A DNA stretch of 64,000 bases from Amycolatopsis tolypomycina (GTDB lineage: Bacteria > Actinomycetota > Actinomycetes > Mycobacteriales > Pseudonocardiaceae), in contig NZ_FNSO01000004.1 of NCBI RefSeq assembly GCF_900105945.1, positions 6,328,001 through 6,392,000 of the forward strand, given 5' to 3'. The notes beneath the pieces are model-generated. The model made no database searches, was not told where the DNA came from, and saw only the letters and a list, made by a program, of their open reading frames with translations. Of the stretch, positions 42,462 through 50,350 are shown piece after piece (positions within the stretch are counted from its first letter, which is position 1; each line of letters begins with the position of its first letter). The translations under genes were made by a program, and so were the position numbers.

Positions 42462-43882
42462 CGACCGCGCTCGGGACCCGCGCGGTCCGCGGCTCGCTGT
42501 GGCTGGGCGTGGTCAACCTCGTCAGCAAGAGCAGCCAGATGCTGGTGACGCTGGTGCTGGCCGCCCTGCTGACCGAGGGCCAGCTCGGTGCCGTCGCACT
42601 GGCGGTGGCGCTGGTGAACCTCGGCCAGGTCGTCCAGTCGATCGGCGTCTACGACGTCATCGGCCGCACCGCCCGCGACCCGCGCCGGACGGCGGGCACG
42701 GTGCTCACGCTGAGCGTCGGCGCCGGGCTCGTCCTGGCGGTCGCGCTGGTGGCGGCGGCCGGCCCGCTCACGGCGTTGCTCGGCACCCCGGACGCCGCCG
42801 GGCTGGTCCGGCTCGCCGCGCTCGGCCTGCCGTTTTCGGCCGCGGGCGGGGTGCAGATGGGGCTGATGCACCGCGAGCTGGACTTCCGGCGACGCCTCCT
42901 GCCCGACGGCGGCAGCGCGGTGCTGGGCGCGGCGCTGACGGTCGTGCTCGCCGCGTGCGGCGCCGGCCCGCTGTCGCTGGTGCTCGGCCTGCTGGCCACG
43001 GCGGTGTCGCAGCCGCTGCTGGGAGCACTGGCCCGCGGCGGCGTCCGGCCGTGCTGGGACACCACCGCGGCCCGGGAGGTGCTGCGCTGGGTGGCGGTGG
43101 TCGGCCCGGCGGCGGTCGTGGGCGCGCTGCTGGTCAACGTCGACTACTTCGCGGTGGGCCACGTGCTCGGCCCGGACGCGGTCGGCGTGTATTCGCTGGC
43201 GTACCGGCTCGCCTGGGTGCCGTACATCATGGTGGCGGTCGTGCTCGGCGCGGTGGCGTTCCCGGTGTTCACCCGGCTGCAGCGCGAAGGCGCGCCACTC
43301 GGCGGGGCGGTCACCCGGTTTACCCGCGCGGTCCTCGTGGTGACGGCCGGGCTGTACCTGGCACTCGCGGTCCTGGCGGACCACGTGGTGCTGCTGGGCA
43401 CGCGCTGGGCGGCCGCGGCCGCGCCGCTGGTGCTGCTGTCCGGCTACGGCGTCGGGATCTGCCTGCTGCAGATCTGGTACCAGGCGGTGAAGGCGACCGG
43501 CCACGTACGACGATATCTGGCCCTGGAGACGACGCACCTGGCGTTGCTCGCGGCGGGACTGGTGGCGCTGACCCACGCGGGAATCGGGACGGTCGCCCTG
43601 GTGCAGTGCGCGGCAGCGTGGCTGGTGGTGCCGCTGGCCTGGCGGGTACTGGCCGGGCTCGGGGTGGCGCCGTCGCCGGCGGAGCTGGGCGGGATGGTGG
43701 TTCGCGTCGCGCTGGCTTGCGCGGCGGGCGCGGTGCCGGCGGTGCTGCTGGAGCGGTGGTTCGGGGCGACGCTGCCGGGGGTGCTCGCCGAGGCGGCGGT
43801 CCTGGTCGCCGGGTACGCGGGGGCGACGGTGCTGCTGCAGCGAACCGCGCTCGCCGAACTGCGCCGGGGCGGCCTGCGGTGA
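42458..43882 (+). CDS. Wzx-type lipid-linked oligosaccharide flippase
   Basis: A 474-residue membrane protein of the MATE/Wzx (PST) superfamily, with about fourteen hydrophobic segments. GTG 42458 overlaps the preceding stop. Landmarks are GSLWLGVVNLVSKSSQMLVT, the loop VNVDYFAVGHVLGPDAVGVY with the GxxxYxxAYRLAWVP motif, and a C-terminal helix pair with a shared AALVLAGYAGATVLLQ pattern. Such proteins flip undecaprenyl-pyrophosphate-linked repeat units across the membrane, feeding the Wzy polymerase. Its stop lies in a GTGA overlap with a chain of micro-ORFs. Confidence 0.92.
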   Translation: MTTALGTRAVRGSLWLGVVNLVSKSSQMLVTLVLAALLTEGQLGAVALAVALVNLGQVVQSIGVYDVIGRTARDPRRTAGTVLTLSVGAGLVLAVALVAAAGPLTALLGTPDAAGLVRLAALGLPFSAAGGVQMGLMHRELDFRRRLLPDGGSAVLGAALTVVLAACGAGPLSLVLGLLATAVSQPLLGALARGGVRPCWDTTAAREVLRWVAVVGPAAVVGALLVNVDYFAVGHVLGPDAVGVYSLAYRLAWVPYIMVAVVLGAVAFPVFTRLQREGAPLGGAVTRFTRAVLVVTAGLYLALAVLADHVVLLGTRWAAAAAPLVLLSGYGVGICLLQIWYQAVKATGHVRRYLALETTHLALLAAGLVALTHAGIGTVALVQCAAAWLVVPLAWRVLAGLGVAPSPAELGGMVVRVALACAAGAVPAVLLERWFGATLPGVLAEAAVLVAGYAGATVLLQRTALAELRRGGLR

Positions 43883-43935
43883 ACCCGCCCAGCCCACCAC
43901 CACCGTTCTCGCGCACCCGCAGAGGCCGCCGATGA
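43879..43935 (+). CDS. 18-codon coupled micro-ORF
   Basis: GTG 43879 overlaps the flippase stop (GTGA); the frame reads MNPPSPPPPFSRTRRGRR and stops at 43935. Its own stop overlaps the next micro-ORF (ATGA, 43932-43935). The Pro-rich basic peptide has no known family. It is either a genuine leader-type peptide or an accidental re-initiation bridge. Confidence 0.4.
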   Translation: MNPPSPPPPFSRTRRGRR

Positions 43936-43970
43936 AGTCCGTCCACCCCCACCGCGGAGGCCGTCCGTGA
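43932..43970 (+). CDS. 12-codon coupled micro-ORF
   Basis: ATG 43932 overlaps the preceding stop; it reads MKSVHPHRGGRP and ends in a GTGA (43967-43970) overlapping the start of the glycosyltransferase gene. With the preceding micro-ORF it forms a continuous stop/start bridge between flippase and glycosyltransferase. Confidence 0.4.
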   Translation: MKSVHPHRGGRP

Positions 43971-45076
43971 AGCTCGTCCACGTCTCCCAGCCGGTCACCG
44001 CGGGCGTCGCCGTCGTCGTCCTCGAACTGGCCCTTGCCCAGCGGGATCGCGGGTGGTCCGTCACCGTCGTCTGCCCGCCCTCCGGCTGGCTCGCCGATCG
44101 CGCCCGCGACGCCGGCATCGAAGTACGCGGCTGGAGAGCCGGCCGCGCACCCGGCCCCGGCTCGCTCGCCGAAGCGCTGCGGCTGCGCCGGATCCTCGCC
44201 GACCTCGATCCCGATGTCGTGCACCTCCACAGCTCGAAGGCCGGGCTCGCCGGGCGGCTCGCCGTCGGCGGTGGCCGGCCGACCGTGTTCCAACCCCACA
44301 TGTGGTCCTTCGAGTCCGCGAGGGGGCCCCTGCGCCGCGCTTGCGCCGCGTGGGAGCGCATCGCGTCGCGGTGGACCGACCTGCTCGTGTGCGTCAGCGA
44401 CGACGAACTGGCCGCCGGCCGGGCCGCCGGGGTGACCGCCGAGGCGGAAGTCGTCTGCAACGGCGTCGACACCACCCGCTTCATCCCCGGCGACCGGACG
44501 GCCGCGCGGCGGCGGCTCGGGCTGCCCGAACACGCGCCGATCGCCGTCTGCCTCGGGCGGCTGGCCGAGTTCAAGGGCCAGGACCAGCTGCTGTCGGCGT
44601 GGCCGGAGGTGCTGCGGCGGATACCCGGCGCGCAGCTCGTCCTCGCCGGCGACGGGCCCATGGGTCCGGTCTAGCGCGAGCGGCACCCCGTGGCGGGCCA
44701 CGCGTCCGTGCACTGGCCGGGCCACACCGACGAGCCGGCCGCCTGGTACGCCGCCGCGGACGTCGTCGTCCTGCCTTCCCGCGCCGAAGGCATGGCGCTG
44801 GTGCCGCTGGAAGCGATGGCGTGCGCGCGGCCGGTCGTCGGGTTCGACGTCGGCGGGGTGCGCCAGAGCGTCGCGGACGCCGGCGCCGTGCTGCCGCCCG
44901 GTGACCTCGGCCGGCTCGCCGACGCCGTCGCCGCGCGCCTCGCCGACCCCGCGCTGGCCCGGCGCGAAGGCGAACGCGGCCGCCGCCGCGCGGAACTGTC
45001 CTTCGACCGGGGGCGGATGACCGACCAGATCGCCGCCCTCGTCGACAAACTCACCCCGTCGGAGCGCCTCTCGTGA
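43967..45076 (+). pseudogene. GT4 glycosyltransferase interrupted by an in-frame TAG
   Basis: The GTG start 43967 overlaps the micro-ORF stop. The N-terminal GT-B half is intact (MKLVHVSQPVTAGVAVVVLE, PDVVHLHSSKAGLAGRLA, VCNGVDTTRFIPGD, LAEFKGQDQLLSAWPEVLRR) up to GDGPMGPV. A TAG codon at 44672-44674 then stops translation in frame. Reading on in the same frame gives the missing C-terminal half, with HPVAGHASVHWPGH, the E-x7-E motif in SRAEGMALVPLEAMACARPV, and a clean end at 45076 in a GTGA overlap. Either a true nonsense mutation, a sequence error, or TAG readthrough. GTG 44690 could restart the second half alone, without activity. The upstream and downstream operon overlaps are preserved. 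Confidence 0.85.
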
Positions 45077-46203
45077 CCCGCATCGCCTATCTGCTCACCC
45101 AGGACCGCGGTGGCCCGGTCGACGTCACCGTGCGGCTGGCCGCCACCCTCGCCGCCGACGGCCACGACGTCCGCGTCTTCGGCCCCGTCCCCGCGCGGGG
45201 TGCCGCGCTGCTCGAAGGCCGGCACGAGGAACTGGCGGTGTCGGACAAGGAAGACCTCGCCGCGGCGGGCCGCGCGCGGGCGGCGCTCCGGGCGTGGCAG
45301 CCGGACGTCGTGCACGCCCAGGACCGCCGGGCGGGGCTGGTGATCACCGGCCTGCGGTTCGCGCGCGGCCCGCGTCCCGCATTGGTCCAGACCTATCACG
45401 GCGTACCCGACGACGTCGCCGAGCCGTGGTTCCGCGGGGAGCGCCGGGCGGCCGGGCCCTCGGCGTACACGCGGACGGTGCTGGCCGCGGACGCCGTCGT
45501 CGCCCGCGTCCTGGACCGGACGGTCGTGCCGGCGTCGGCGATGGGGGACTTCCTGCACCGTCGGCTGCGGGTGCCCGCGCGGCGGCTGGTGCACGTCGAC
45601 AACTGCGTCGCCGCCGCCGACCCGGCTCCGCCTCGGGGTCCGGTGCGGCACCTCGTCTTCGCCGGGCTTCTGGTGGAGCGCAAGGGAGTGCTCGGCCTGC
45701 TGGCGGCGTTGTCGCTCCCGGGCGTCCTGCCGGCGGACGCGCGGCTGACGGTGATCGGCGACGGCCCGGAGCGGGCGGCCGCGGAACGGGCCGCGCGGCA
45801 GCCGCCGCTGGCCGGGCGTGTGACGTTCCTCGGGTTCCGGCCGGACGTCCCGACCCTGCTCGCCGAGGCGGACGCGCTGGTCCTGCCGTCCACAATGGAG
45901 CAACAGCCGCTGGTGGTGGCCGAAGCGATGGCCGCGGGCAAGCCGGTACTGGCCACGGCCACCGGCGGCGTCCCCGCCATGCTCGACGTCCCGGGCGCCC
46001 CGGCGTTCCTGGCCCCGCCGGGCGACGTCCCGGCGCTCGCCGACCGGCTACGGGCCCTGTTCGCCGAACCGGATCCGGGCCGGCTGGGCCGTCTCCTGGC
46101 GGAACGCGCCCGCGCCCGCTACCGCCCGGACGCCTGCGCCCGCCGTCACCTGGCCCTCTACGACCAGCTGACGACCTCGTGTCGTCCCGCCAATCACGGG
46201 TGA
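45073..46203 (+). CDS. GT4-family glycosyltransferase
   Basis: A 376-residue GT-B enzyme. GTG 45073 overlaps the preceding stop. N-terminal domain RIAYLLTQDRGGPVDVTVRL, with PDVVHAQDRRAGLV. C-terminal donor domain LVFAGLLVERKGVLGLLAAL, RLTVIGDGPERAAAERA, and the E-x7-E motif TMEQQPLVVAEAMAAGKPVL. This is a second intact GT4 enzyme of the locus, adding one sugar to the lipid-linked repeat unit; donor and linkage unknown. Its stop codon is the left edge of a 14-bp inverted repeat that brackets a 21-bp repeat array, so it is the last gene of the rightward operon. Confidence 0.93.
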   Translation: MTRIAYLLTQDRGGPVDVTVRLAATLAADGHDVRVFGPVPARGAALLEGRHEELAVSDKEDLAAAGRARAALRAWQPDVVHAQDRRAGLVITGLRFARGPRPALVQTYHGVPDDVAEPWFRGERRAAGPSAYTRTVLAADAVVARVLDRTVVPASAMGDFLHRRLRVPARRLVHVDNCVAAADPAPPRGPVRHLVFAGLLVERKGVLGLLAALSLPGVLPADARLTVIGDGPERAAAERAARQPPLAGRVTFLGFRPDVPTLLAEADALVLPSTMEQQPLVVAEAMAAGKPVLATATGGVPAMLDVPGAPAFLAPPGDVPALADRLRALFAEPDPGRLGRLLAERARARYRPDACARRHLALYDQLTTSCRPANHG

Positions 46204-46383
46204 CGACCCTTCAATCACGCGAGATGACCCTCCGGTCACGCGGCTGCACGTGATCCGGGCCGGAACTCGCGTGATTGGAGCCGGGACTCGCGTGATTGAA
46301 GGCAGAACTCGCGTGATTGAAGGCAGAACTCGCGTGATTGAAGGCAGAACTCGCGTGATCAGAGGGTCATCACCCGTGATTGG
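46190..46383. repeat. 21-bp tandem array bracketed by a 14-bp inverted repeat
   Basis: Five head-to-tail copies of a 21-bp unit (core ACTCGCGTGATTGAAGG) start at 46265, 46286, 46307, 46328 and 46349; the last is partly diverged. Inverted copies of the unit lie left of it (TCAATCACGCGAG near 46210). The outer arms CCAATCACGGGTGA (46190-46203) and TCACCCGTGATTGG (46370-46383) are perfect and include the glycosyltransferase stop codon. The array separates two convergent operons and may act as a terminator or as an extragenic palindrome-like repeat. Confidence 0.9.
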
Positions 46384-46397
46384 GGGGTCGACACGGG

Positions 46398-47774
46398 TCA
46401 GCGGGCCCAGAGGCGGCCGATGCGGAGCTCGTCGCGGGTTACCCGCTTCACTAGTTGCTTGGGGTCGACCAGGATGACCGCGTCCGCCGCTTCCACCGTG
46501 AGCGGGGGTGGGGGCGCGGTCGACGTGGGCGAAGCCGAAGTCGACGGCGAAGCCGTGGGAGAAAGCGTGGGGGTGGGGGTGGGGGTGGGGGGTGGGGTGC
46601 CGGGGCGGACCAGGCCTTCGGGGGCGACCACCGTCTGGGTGGCCGCCGTCGTGTTGACCGCGACCCAGCCGTGGGTGAACGTGCGGGTCCACACGCCGTT
46701 CGGCAGCCTGCTCGCCGCGTCGACCGCTTCGCCGAGGCCGCTGTCCTGCAGGGTGGACCACTCCGGGTCGCGGTAGTCGTCCGTCGTCGCGCGGGTCCAG
46801 CACGTCTGGGGGCCCGCCAGCAGGGCCGCGCTCGCGTAGCCGGACCGCTCCTCGCGCGCGTTGTGCGTCCGCGTCACCAGCAGCAGCCACGACTCGCCGA
46901 GGGCGGCCTGCGCGCGCAGCTCCTGGAACTCGTTGCCGCGGAACGTCAGCAGCCCGCCCGTGCCGCCGTTCTCGCGGAACCCGAAGTTCTCCTCCATCGC
47001 GCCGCCGAAGCGGGAGTGGGCGGTCCACCGGCCCGGCACCAGGTGCGTCTCGGACACGTTGGGCACCAGGATCTTGTCCGAGTTCGTGAGGGCGTCGCCG
47101 GCCTTGGCCAGGAACGCGTCCAGGCCGTCGCGGAGCTTGCGGTCGGTCTCCGCCACGTTCGCCGTGCCCGCCAGCACCGCCGGCGAGTAGTGGCTCAGTG
47201 AGTTGAAGTCGTTGTCCGCCAGTACGCCGTCCCAGCCCTCGCGCTTGACCTCGGCGACGACGGCGTCGGTCCAGGCCTGCTGGTAGTCCGGGTTCCACAC
47301 GGCCATCTGCCAGTGCTTCGGGTACCCCTGCCACTCGATCCGCCGCCCCTTGGTGTCCAGGGCGAACCAGTCCGGGTGGTGCTCCTGCGCGGCGACGTAG
47401 CCGATCCCGCTCGGCAGGAACACCGCGTCCTGGCCGCCGTCGACCGCGCCCGGGTAGTTGCGCGTGCTCGACAAGTCCTTGTACACCAGCACCTTCACCC
47501 GCGGGTTGAGCTGGCGCAGGCGGCGCATGGCCGTGCCCTGGTCGGCGTTGAGCACGACGACCTGGTACCGCTTGGCCGCCAGCTCGATGTCCCGCGACGT
47601 CGGCGGCTCGCCGATCCCGTACCACCACGCGCACGGGGCGAGGGGCTTCGGCGACGGCGCCGAGATCTCCTGCGCCGAGCTGGCGACGCAGCCGGTCAGG
47701 CAGCTCGCCGCCAGCACGGCCGCGGACGTCCAGGACACCACCGGGTGCCGTCGGATCAGCGTTGCCTTCGGCAC
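46398..47774 (-). CDS. GHL15-like secreted lipoprotein
   Basis: A 458-residue lipoprotein. GTG 47774 follows GGGAGAACTG and overlaps the preceding sugar-transferase gene by 19 bases. The signal ends in lipobox LTGC with Cys29, so the mature protein is membrane-anchored outside the cell. The catalytic-like part matches the GHL15 family of putative glycoside hydrolases: WWYGIGEPP, VVLNADQG, VKVLVYKDLSST, GWDGVLADNDF (acidic residues), VPNVSETH and WLLLVTRTHNA. A Pro/Thr/Ser linker (TPPPTPTPTPTLSPTASP) and a C-terminal strand follow. It may trim or modify the exopolysaccharide. It is transcribed opposite to the main operon but with the priming transferase. Confidence 0.85.
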   Translation of the reverse strand: MPKATLIRRHPVVSWTSAAVLAASCLTGCVASSAQEISAPSPKPLAPCAWWYGIGEPPTSRDIELAAKRYQVVVLNADQGTAMRRLRQLNPRVKVLVYKDLSSTRNYPGAVDGGQDAVFLPSGIGYVAAQEHHPDWFALDTKGRRIEWQGYPKHWQMAVWNPDYQQAWTDAVVAEVKREGWDGVLADNDFNSLSHYSPAVLAGTANVAETDRKLRDGLDAFLAKAGDALTNSDKILVPNVSETHLVPGRWTAHSRFGGAMEENFGFRENGGTGGLLTFRGNEFQELRAQAALGESWLLLVTRTHNAREERSGYASAALLAGPQTCWTRATTDDYRDPEWSTLQDSGLGEAVDAASRLPNGVWTRTFTHGWVAVNTTAATQTVVAPEGLVRPGTPPPTPTPTPTLSPTASPSTSASPTSTAPPPPLTVEAADAVILVDPKQLVKRVTRDELRIGRLWAR

Positions 47775-49186
47775 AGCAGTTCTCCCACCGTGAGGATGAT
47801 GATCTTGACGTCGAGCCACAACGACCAGTTCGCGATGTAGTAGTTGTCGTAGCGCGCGCGGTCGGCGATCGAAGTGTCCCCGCGCAGGCCGTGCACCTGC
47901 GCCAGCCCGGTCAGCCCGGTCGGCACCCGGTGCCGGGCCCAGTACAGCTCGTGGACGGCGGAGAACTCGTGCACGAACACCGGCCGCTCCGGCCGCGGGC
48001 CGACCAGCGCCATGTCGCCGCGCACCACGTTCCACAGCTGCGGCAGTTCGTCCAAAGAGGACCGGCGCAGGAAGCGGCCGACCGGGCCGACCCGGTGGTC
48101 CCCCACCACCGACCAGCGCGTCTGCGAATCGTCGACGGCGGCCTGCCGCACGCTGCGCAGCTTGAAGAGCACGAAGGTGCCGCCGTCCATGCCGACCCGC
48201 ACCTGCCGGAAGAAGACCGGGAACCCGCTCTCCACCGCGACCGCCAGCGCGCAGACCGCGATGACCGGCGCGAGGACGACGAGCGCGGCCGCGGCCAGCG
48301 CCGTCTCGACCGCGCGCTTGACCCACCAGCTCGGACGACGGGTCGGCGCGCCGCCGAGCCACACCAGCGGGTAGCTGCGGAGCCGGTCGACGCCCGGGCC
48401 GTCCGGGCACAGCTCGAACAGGTGCGGCAGCACCAGGGTGACGCAGCCGAGGCGGTGGGCGGTGATGGCGGCGTCGACGATCGCGCCGTCGCCCTCGTCG
48501 GCGGGGGCGAGGATCACCGTGCCCGCGCGCAGCCGCGCGACGGCTTCGGCGAGGTCGCCGTCGATCCGCTCGACCGGCAGGCCGGCGGGCGCCGGCTCCG
48601 GGCCGGAGGCCGCGATGCCGACCGGCAGCAGCCCGAACTCCGGGTGCTCCAGCATGGTCCGCACGAGCTCGCCGCCGATCCGGCCGGAGCCGACGACGAC
48701 GGCCCGGTCGCACCGCCGCAGCCGGCGGCGGCCCCAGCGGCCGACCGCGAACACCGCCGGGCGGACGGCCTCGCTCAGCACGGCGAAGCACAGCACCAGT
48801 TCCTGCATCCGCGCGGTGTCGTCGCCGTCCATCCCGGCCACCAGCCCGGCGCCGGTGACGAGCGCGAACGCCAGCGCGGTCGCGGTGACCGAGCGCGGGA
48901 GGTCCTGCAGCCAGGACAGCCAGAGGCGGCGGCGGTGGACGCGGCCGGCCACGCGGGCGCCGGCGAGGGCCACGGCGGTCACCACGGCGCACGCCGGACC
49001 GGGCCCGGTCCGCAGCACCGCGGCCAGCCAGGCGGCGCCGTCGACGGCGGCGAGCAGCACGGCCACGGCGTTGACCCGGGCGAGGAGCGGCCGGGAGCGG
49101 ACGGCGGCGCGCGGCCGGTCGCCCGGGCGCACCCGCCGCTGCGCCGGCACCGTTTCGGTGACGACCGATTCTCTGAGTTCAGTCAC
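47756..49186 (-). CDS. Polyprenyl-phosphate glycosyl-1-phosphate transferase (priming enzyme)
   Basis: A 476-residue membrane protein of the WbaP/WcaJ type. The N-terminal half has four hydrophobic segments and a Rossmann-like stretch (CDRAVVVGSGRIGGELVRTM). The C-terminal bacterial sugar-transferase domain has a membrane re-entrant helix (KRAVETALAAAALVVLAPVI), GFPVFFRQVRVGMDGGTFVL, the catalytic Asp-Glu pair in RSSLDELPQLWNVVRGDM, and GPRPERP. It transfers sugar-1-phosphate from a nucleotide sugar to undecaprenyl-phosphate, the first committed step of the locus. It starts the leftward operon with the GHL15 lipoprotein and faces the GT2 gene divergently. Confidence 0.93.
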   Translation of the reverse strand: MTELRESVVTETVPAQRRVRPGDRPRAAVRSRPLLARVNAVAVLLAAVDGAAWLAAVLRTGPGPACAVVTAVALAGARVAGRVHRRRLWLSWLQDLPRSVTATALAFALVTGAGLVAGMDGDDTARMQELVLCFAVLSEAVRPAVFAVGRWGRRRLRRCDRAVVVGSGRIGGELVRTMLEHPEFGLLPVGIAASGPEPAPAGLPVERIDGDLAEAVARLRAGTVILAPADEGDGAIVDAAITAHRLGCVTLVLPHLFELCPDGPGVDRLRSYPLVWLGGAPTRRPSWWVKRAVETALAAAALVVLAPVIAVCALAVAVESGFPVFFRQVRVGMDGGTFVLFKLRSVRQAAVDDSQTRWSVVGDHRVGPVGRFLRRSSLDELPQLWNVVRGDMALVGPRPERPVFVHEFSAVHELYWARHRVPTGLTGLAQVHGLRGDTSIADRARYDNYYIANWSLWLDVKIIILTVGELLCRRQR

Positions 49187-49500
49187 CGGTCTCGACCTCT
49201 GCTTGACATGAGGATTCCATTCTCGCTTTCTTCACGACTCAGCCATTCGAGGCAACACCGGCTCGATCGAGTGAATTTTCCTGTGCAGCCCCGCAAATCC
49301 ACCCGATCGGGGCGATCGACCGACCCGATCCGGTGATTTCTGGAAACACCAAGTAGTTCTGATGGCGCGCATCCTTCCGGGGGACTTCCGAGGCCACTAA
49401 AGAAACCACACAACATAGCCGAGTAAGACTCGACGGCCCCACCAAACCCGAGTCCGACCGGGTGACGGGCAAAGACGAGGAAAACCAGACGAGGGGAACC

Positions 49501-50346
49501 GTGGCGCGCGAAGAAACCACCCTGGCCACACTGTCCGAACCGGACCGCACCGAACCGGATCCCACTGAACCGGATCTCCCGAGGGAACGGACCGGCGGAC
49601 GGGCGCACGTCGTGCTGCCCGCGTTCAACGAAGAAGCGTCCCTGCCGCCGCTGCTGCACCGGCTCGCCGACGTGGCCCGCACCGAGCAGGTCACCGTCTG
49701 GGTCGTCGACGACGGCTCCGCGGACGCCACGGTCGCCGTGGCCGAGGCGGGCTACGGCGGGCTCGACGTCCGCGTCGTGCGGCACCTGGTGAACCTCGGG
49801 CTCGGCCGCGCGGTGCAGTCCGGGCTCCGGGCGGCGCTGGAAGCCGCGAGCCCCGACGACATCGTCGTGGTGATGGACGCCGACGACACGCACGACCCGT
49901 CCCTGATCCGCGCGCTGCACGCGGAGATCACCGCCGGCGCCGACGTCGCCATCTGCTCGCGGTTCGTCCCCGGCGGTGACGACCGGACCGCCCCGTTCGG
50001 GCGGCGGCTGCTCTCCCGCGGCGCGGCCCAGCTGTTCCACCGCGCCCTCGACGTCGACGGCGTCCGGGACTTCACCAGCGGCTACCGCGCCTACCGGGCG
50101 TCGCTGCTGGCGCGCGCGTCGGCGCACTGGGGCGAGCGGCTCATCGAGGAGCAGGGCTTCGCCTGCATGGTGGAGCTGCTGCTCAAGCTGCGCCACTGCC
50201 GCCCGGTGATCACCGAGGTCCCGCTGGCCCTGCGGTACGACCGCAAGCAGGGACCCAGCAAGCTGAAGCTGCGGCGGACCGTCGTGCAATACCTGAAACT
50301 GCTCGCCCGCGACCGGCTCAGCCCGGCGCCCTACCGGAAGCTGTGA
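49501..50346 (+). CDS. GT2-family glycosyltransferase (polyprenyl-phosphate sugar synthase type)
   Basis: A 281-residue GT-A enzyme. GTG 49501 follows GAGGGGAACC and is preferred over GTG 49462, which lacks a ribosome site. A Pro/Glu/Asp-rich N-tail precedes the GT2 domain: VVLPAFNEEASLPPLLHRL, VWVVDDGSADATV, the D-x-D-type metal site VVVMDADDTHDPSLI, and the catalytic region TSGYRAYRASLLA. The architecture is like dolichyl/polyprenyl-phosphate mannose synthases. It could make the lipid-phosphate sugar used by the GT87-like enzyme. A FAD oxidoreductase gene starts 4 bases after its stop, so they form a pair. Confidence 0.92.
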   Translation: MAREETTLATLSEPDRTEPDPTEPDLPRERTGGRAHVVLPAFNEEASLPPLLHRLADVARTEQVTVWVVDDGSADATVAVAEAGYGGLDVRVVRHLVNLGLGRAVQSGLRAALEAASPDDIVVVMDADDTHDPSLIRALHAEITAGADVAICSRFVPGGDDRTAPFGRRLLSRGAAQLFHRALDVDGVRDFTSGYRAYRASLLARASAHWGERLIEEQGFACMVELLLKLRHCRPVITEVPLALRYDRKQGPSKLKLRRTVVQYLKLLARDRLSPAPYRKL

Positions 50347-50350
50347 CCCG

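Noticed and set aside
46265..46369. Possible CRISPR array
   Set aside because: The units are contiguous 21-bp copies with no unique spacers and no cas genes nearby.
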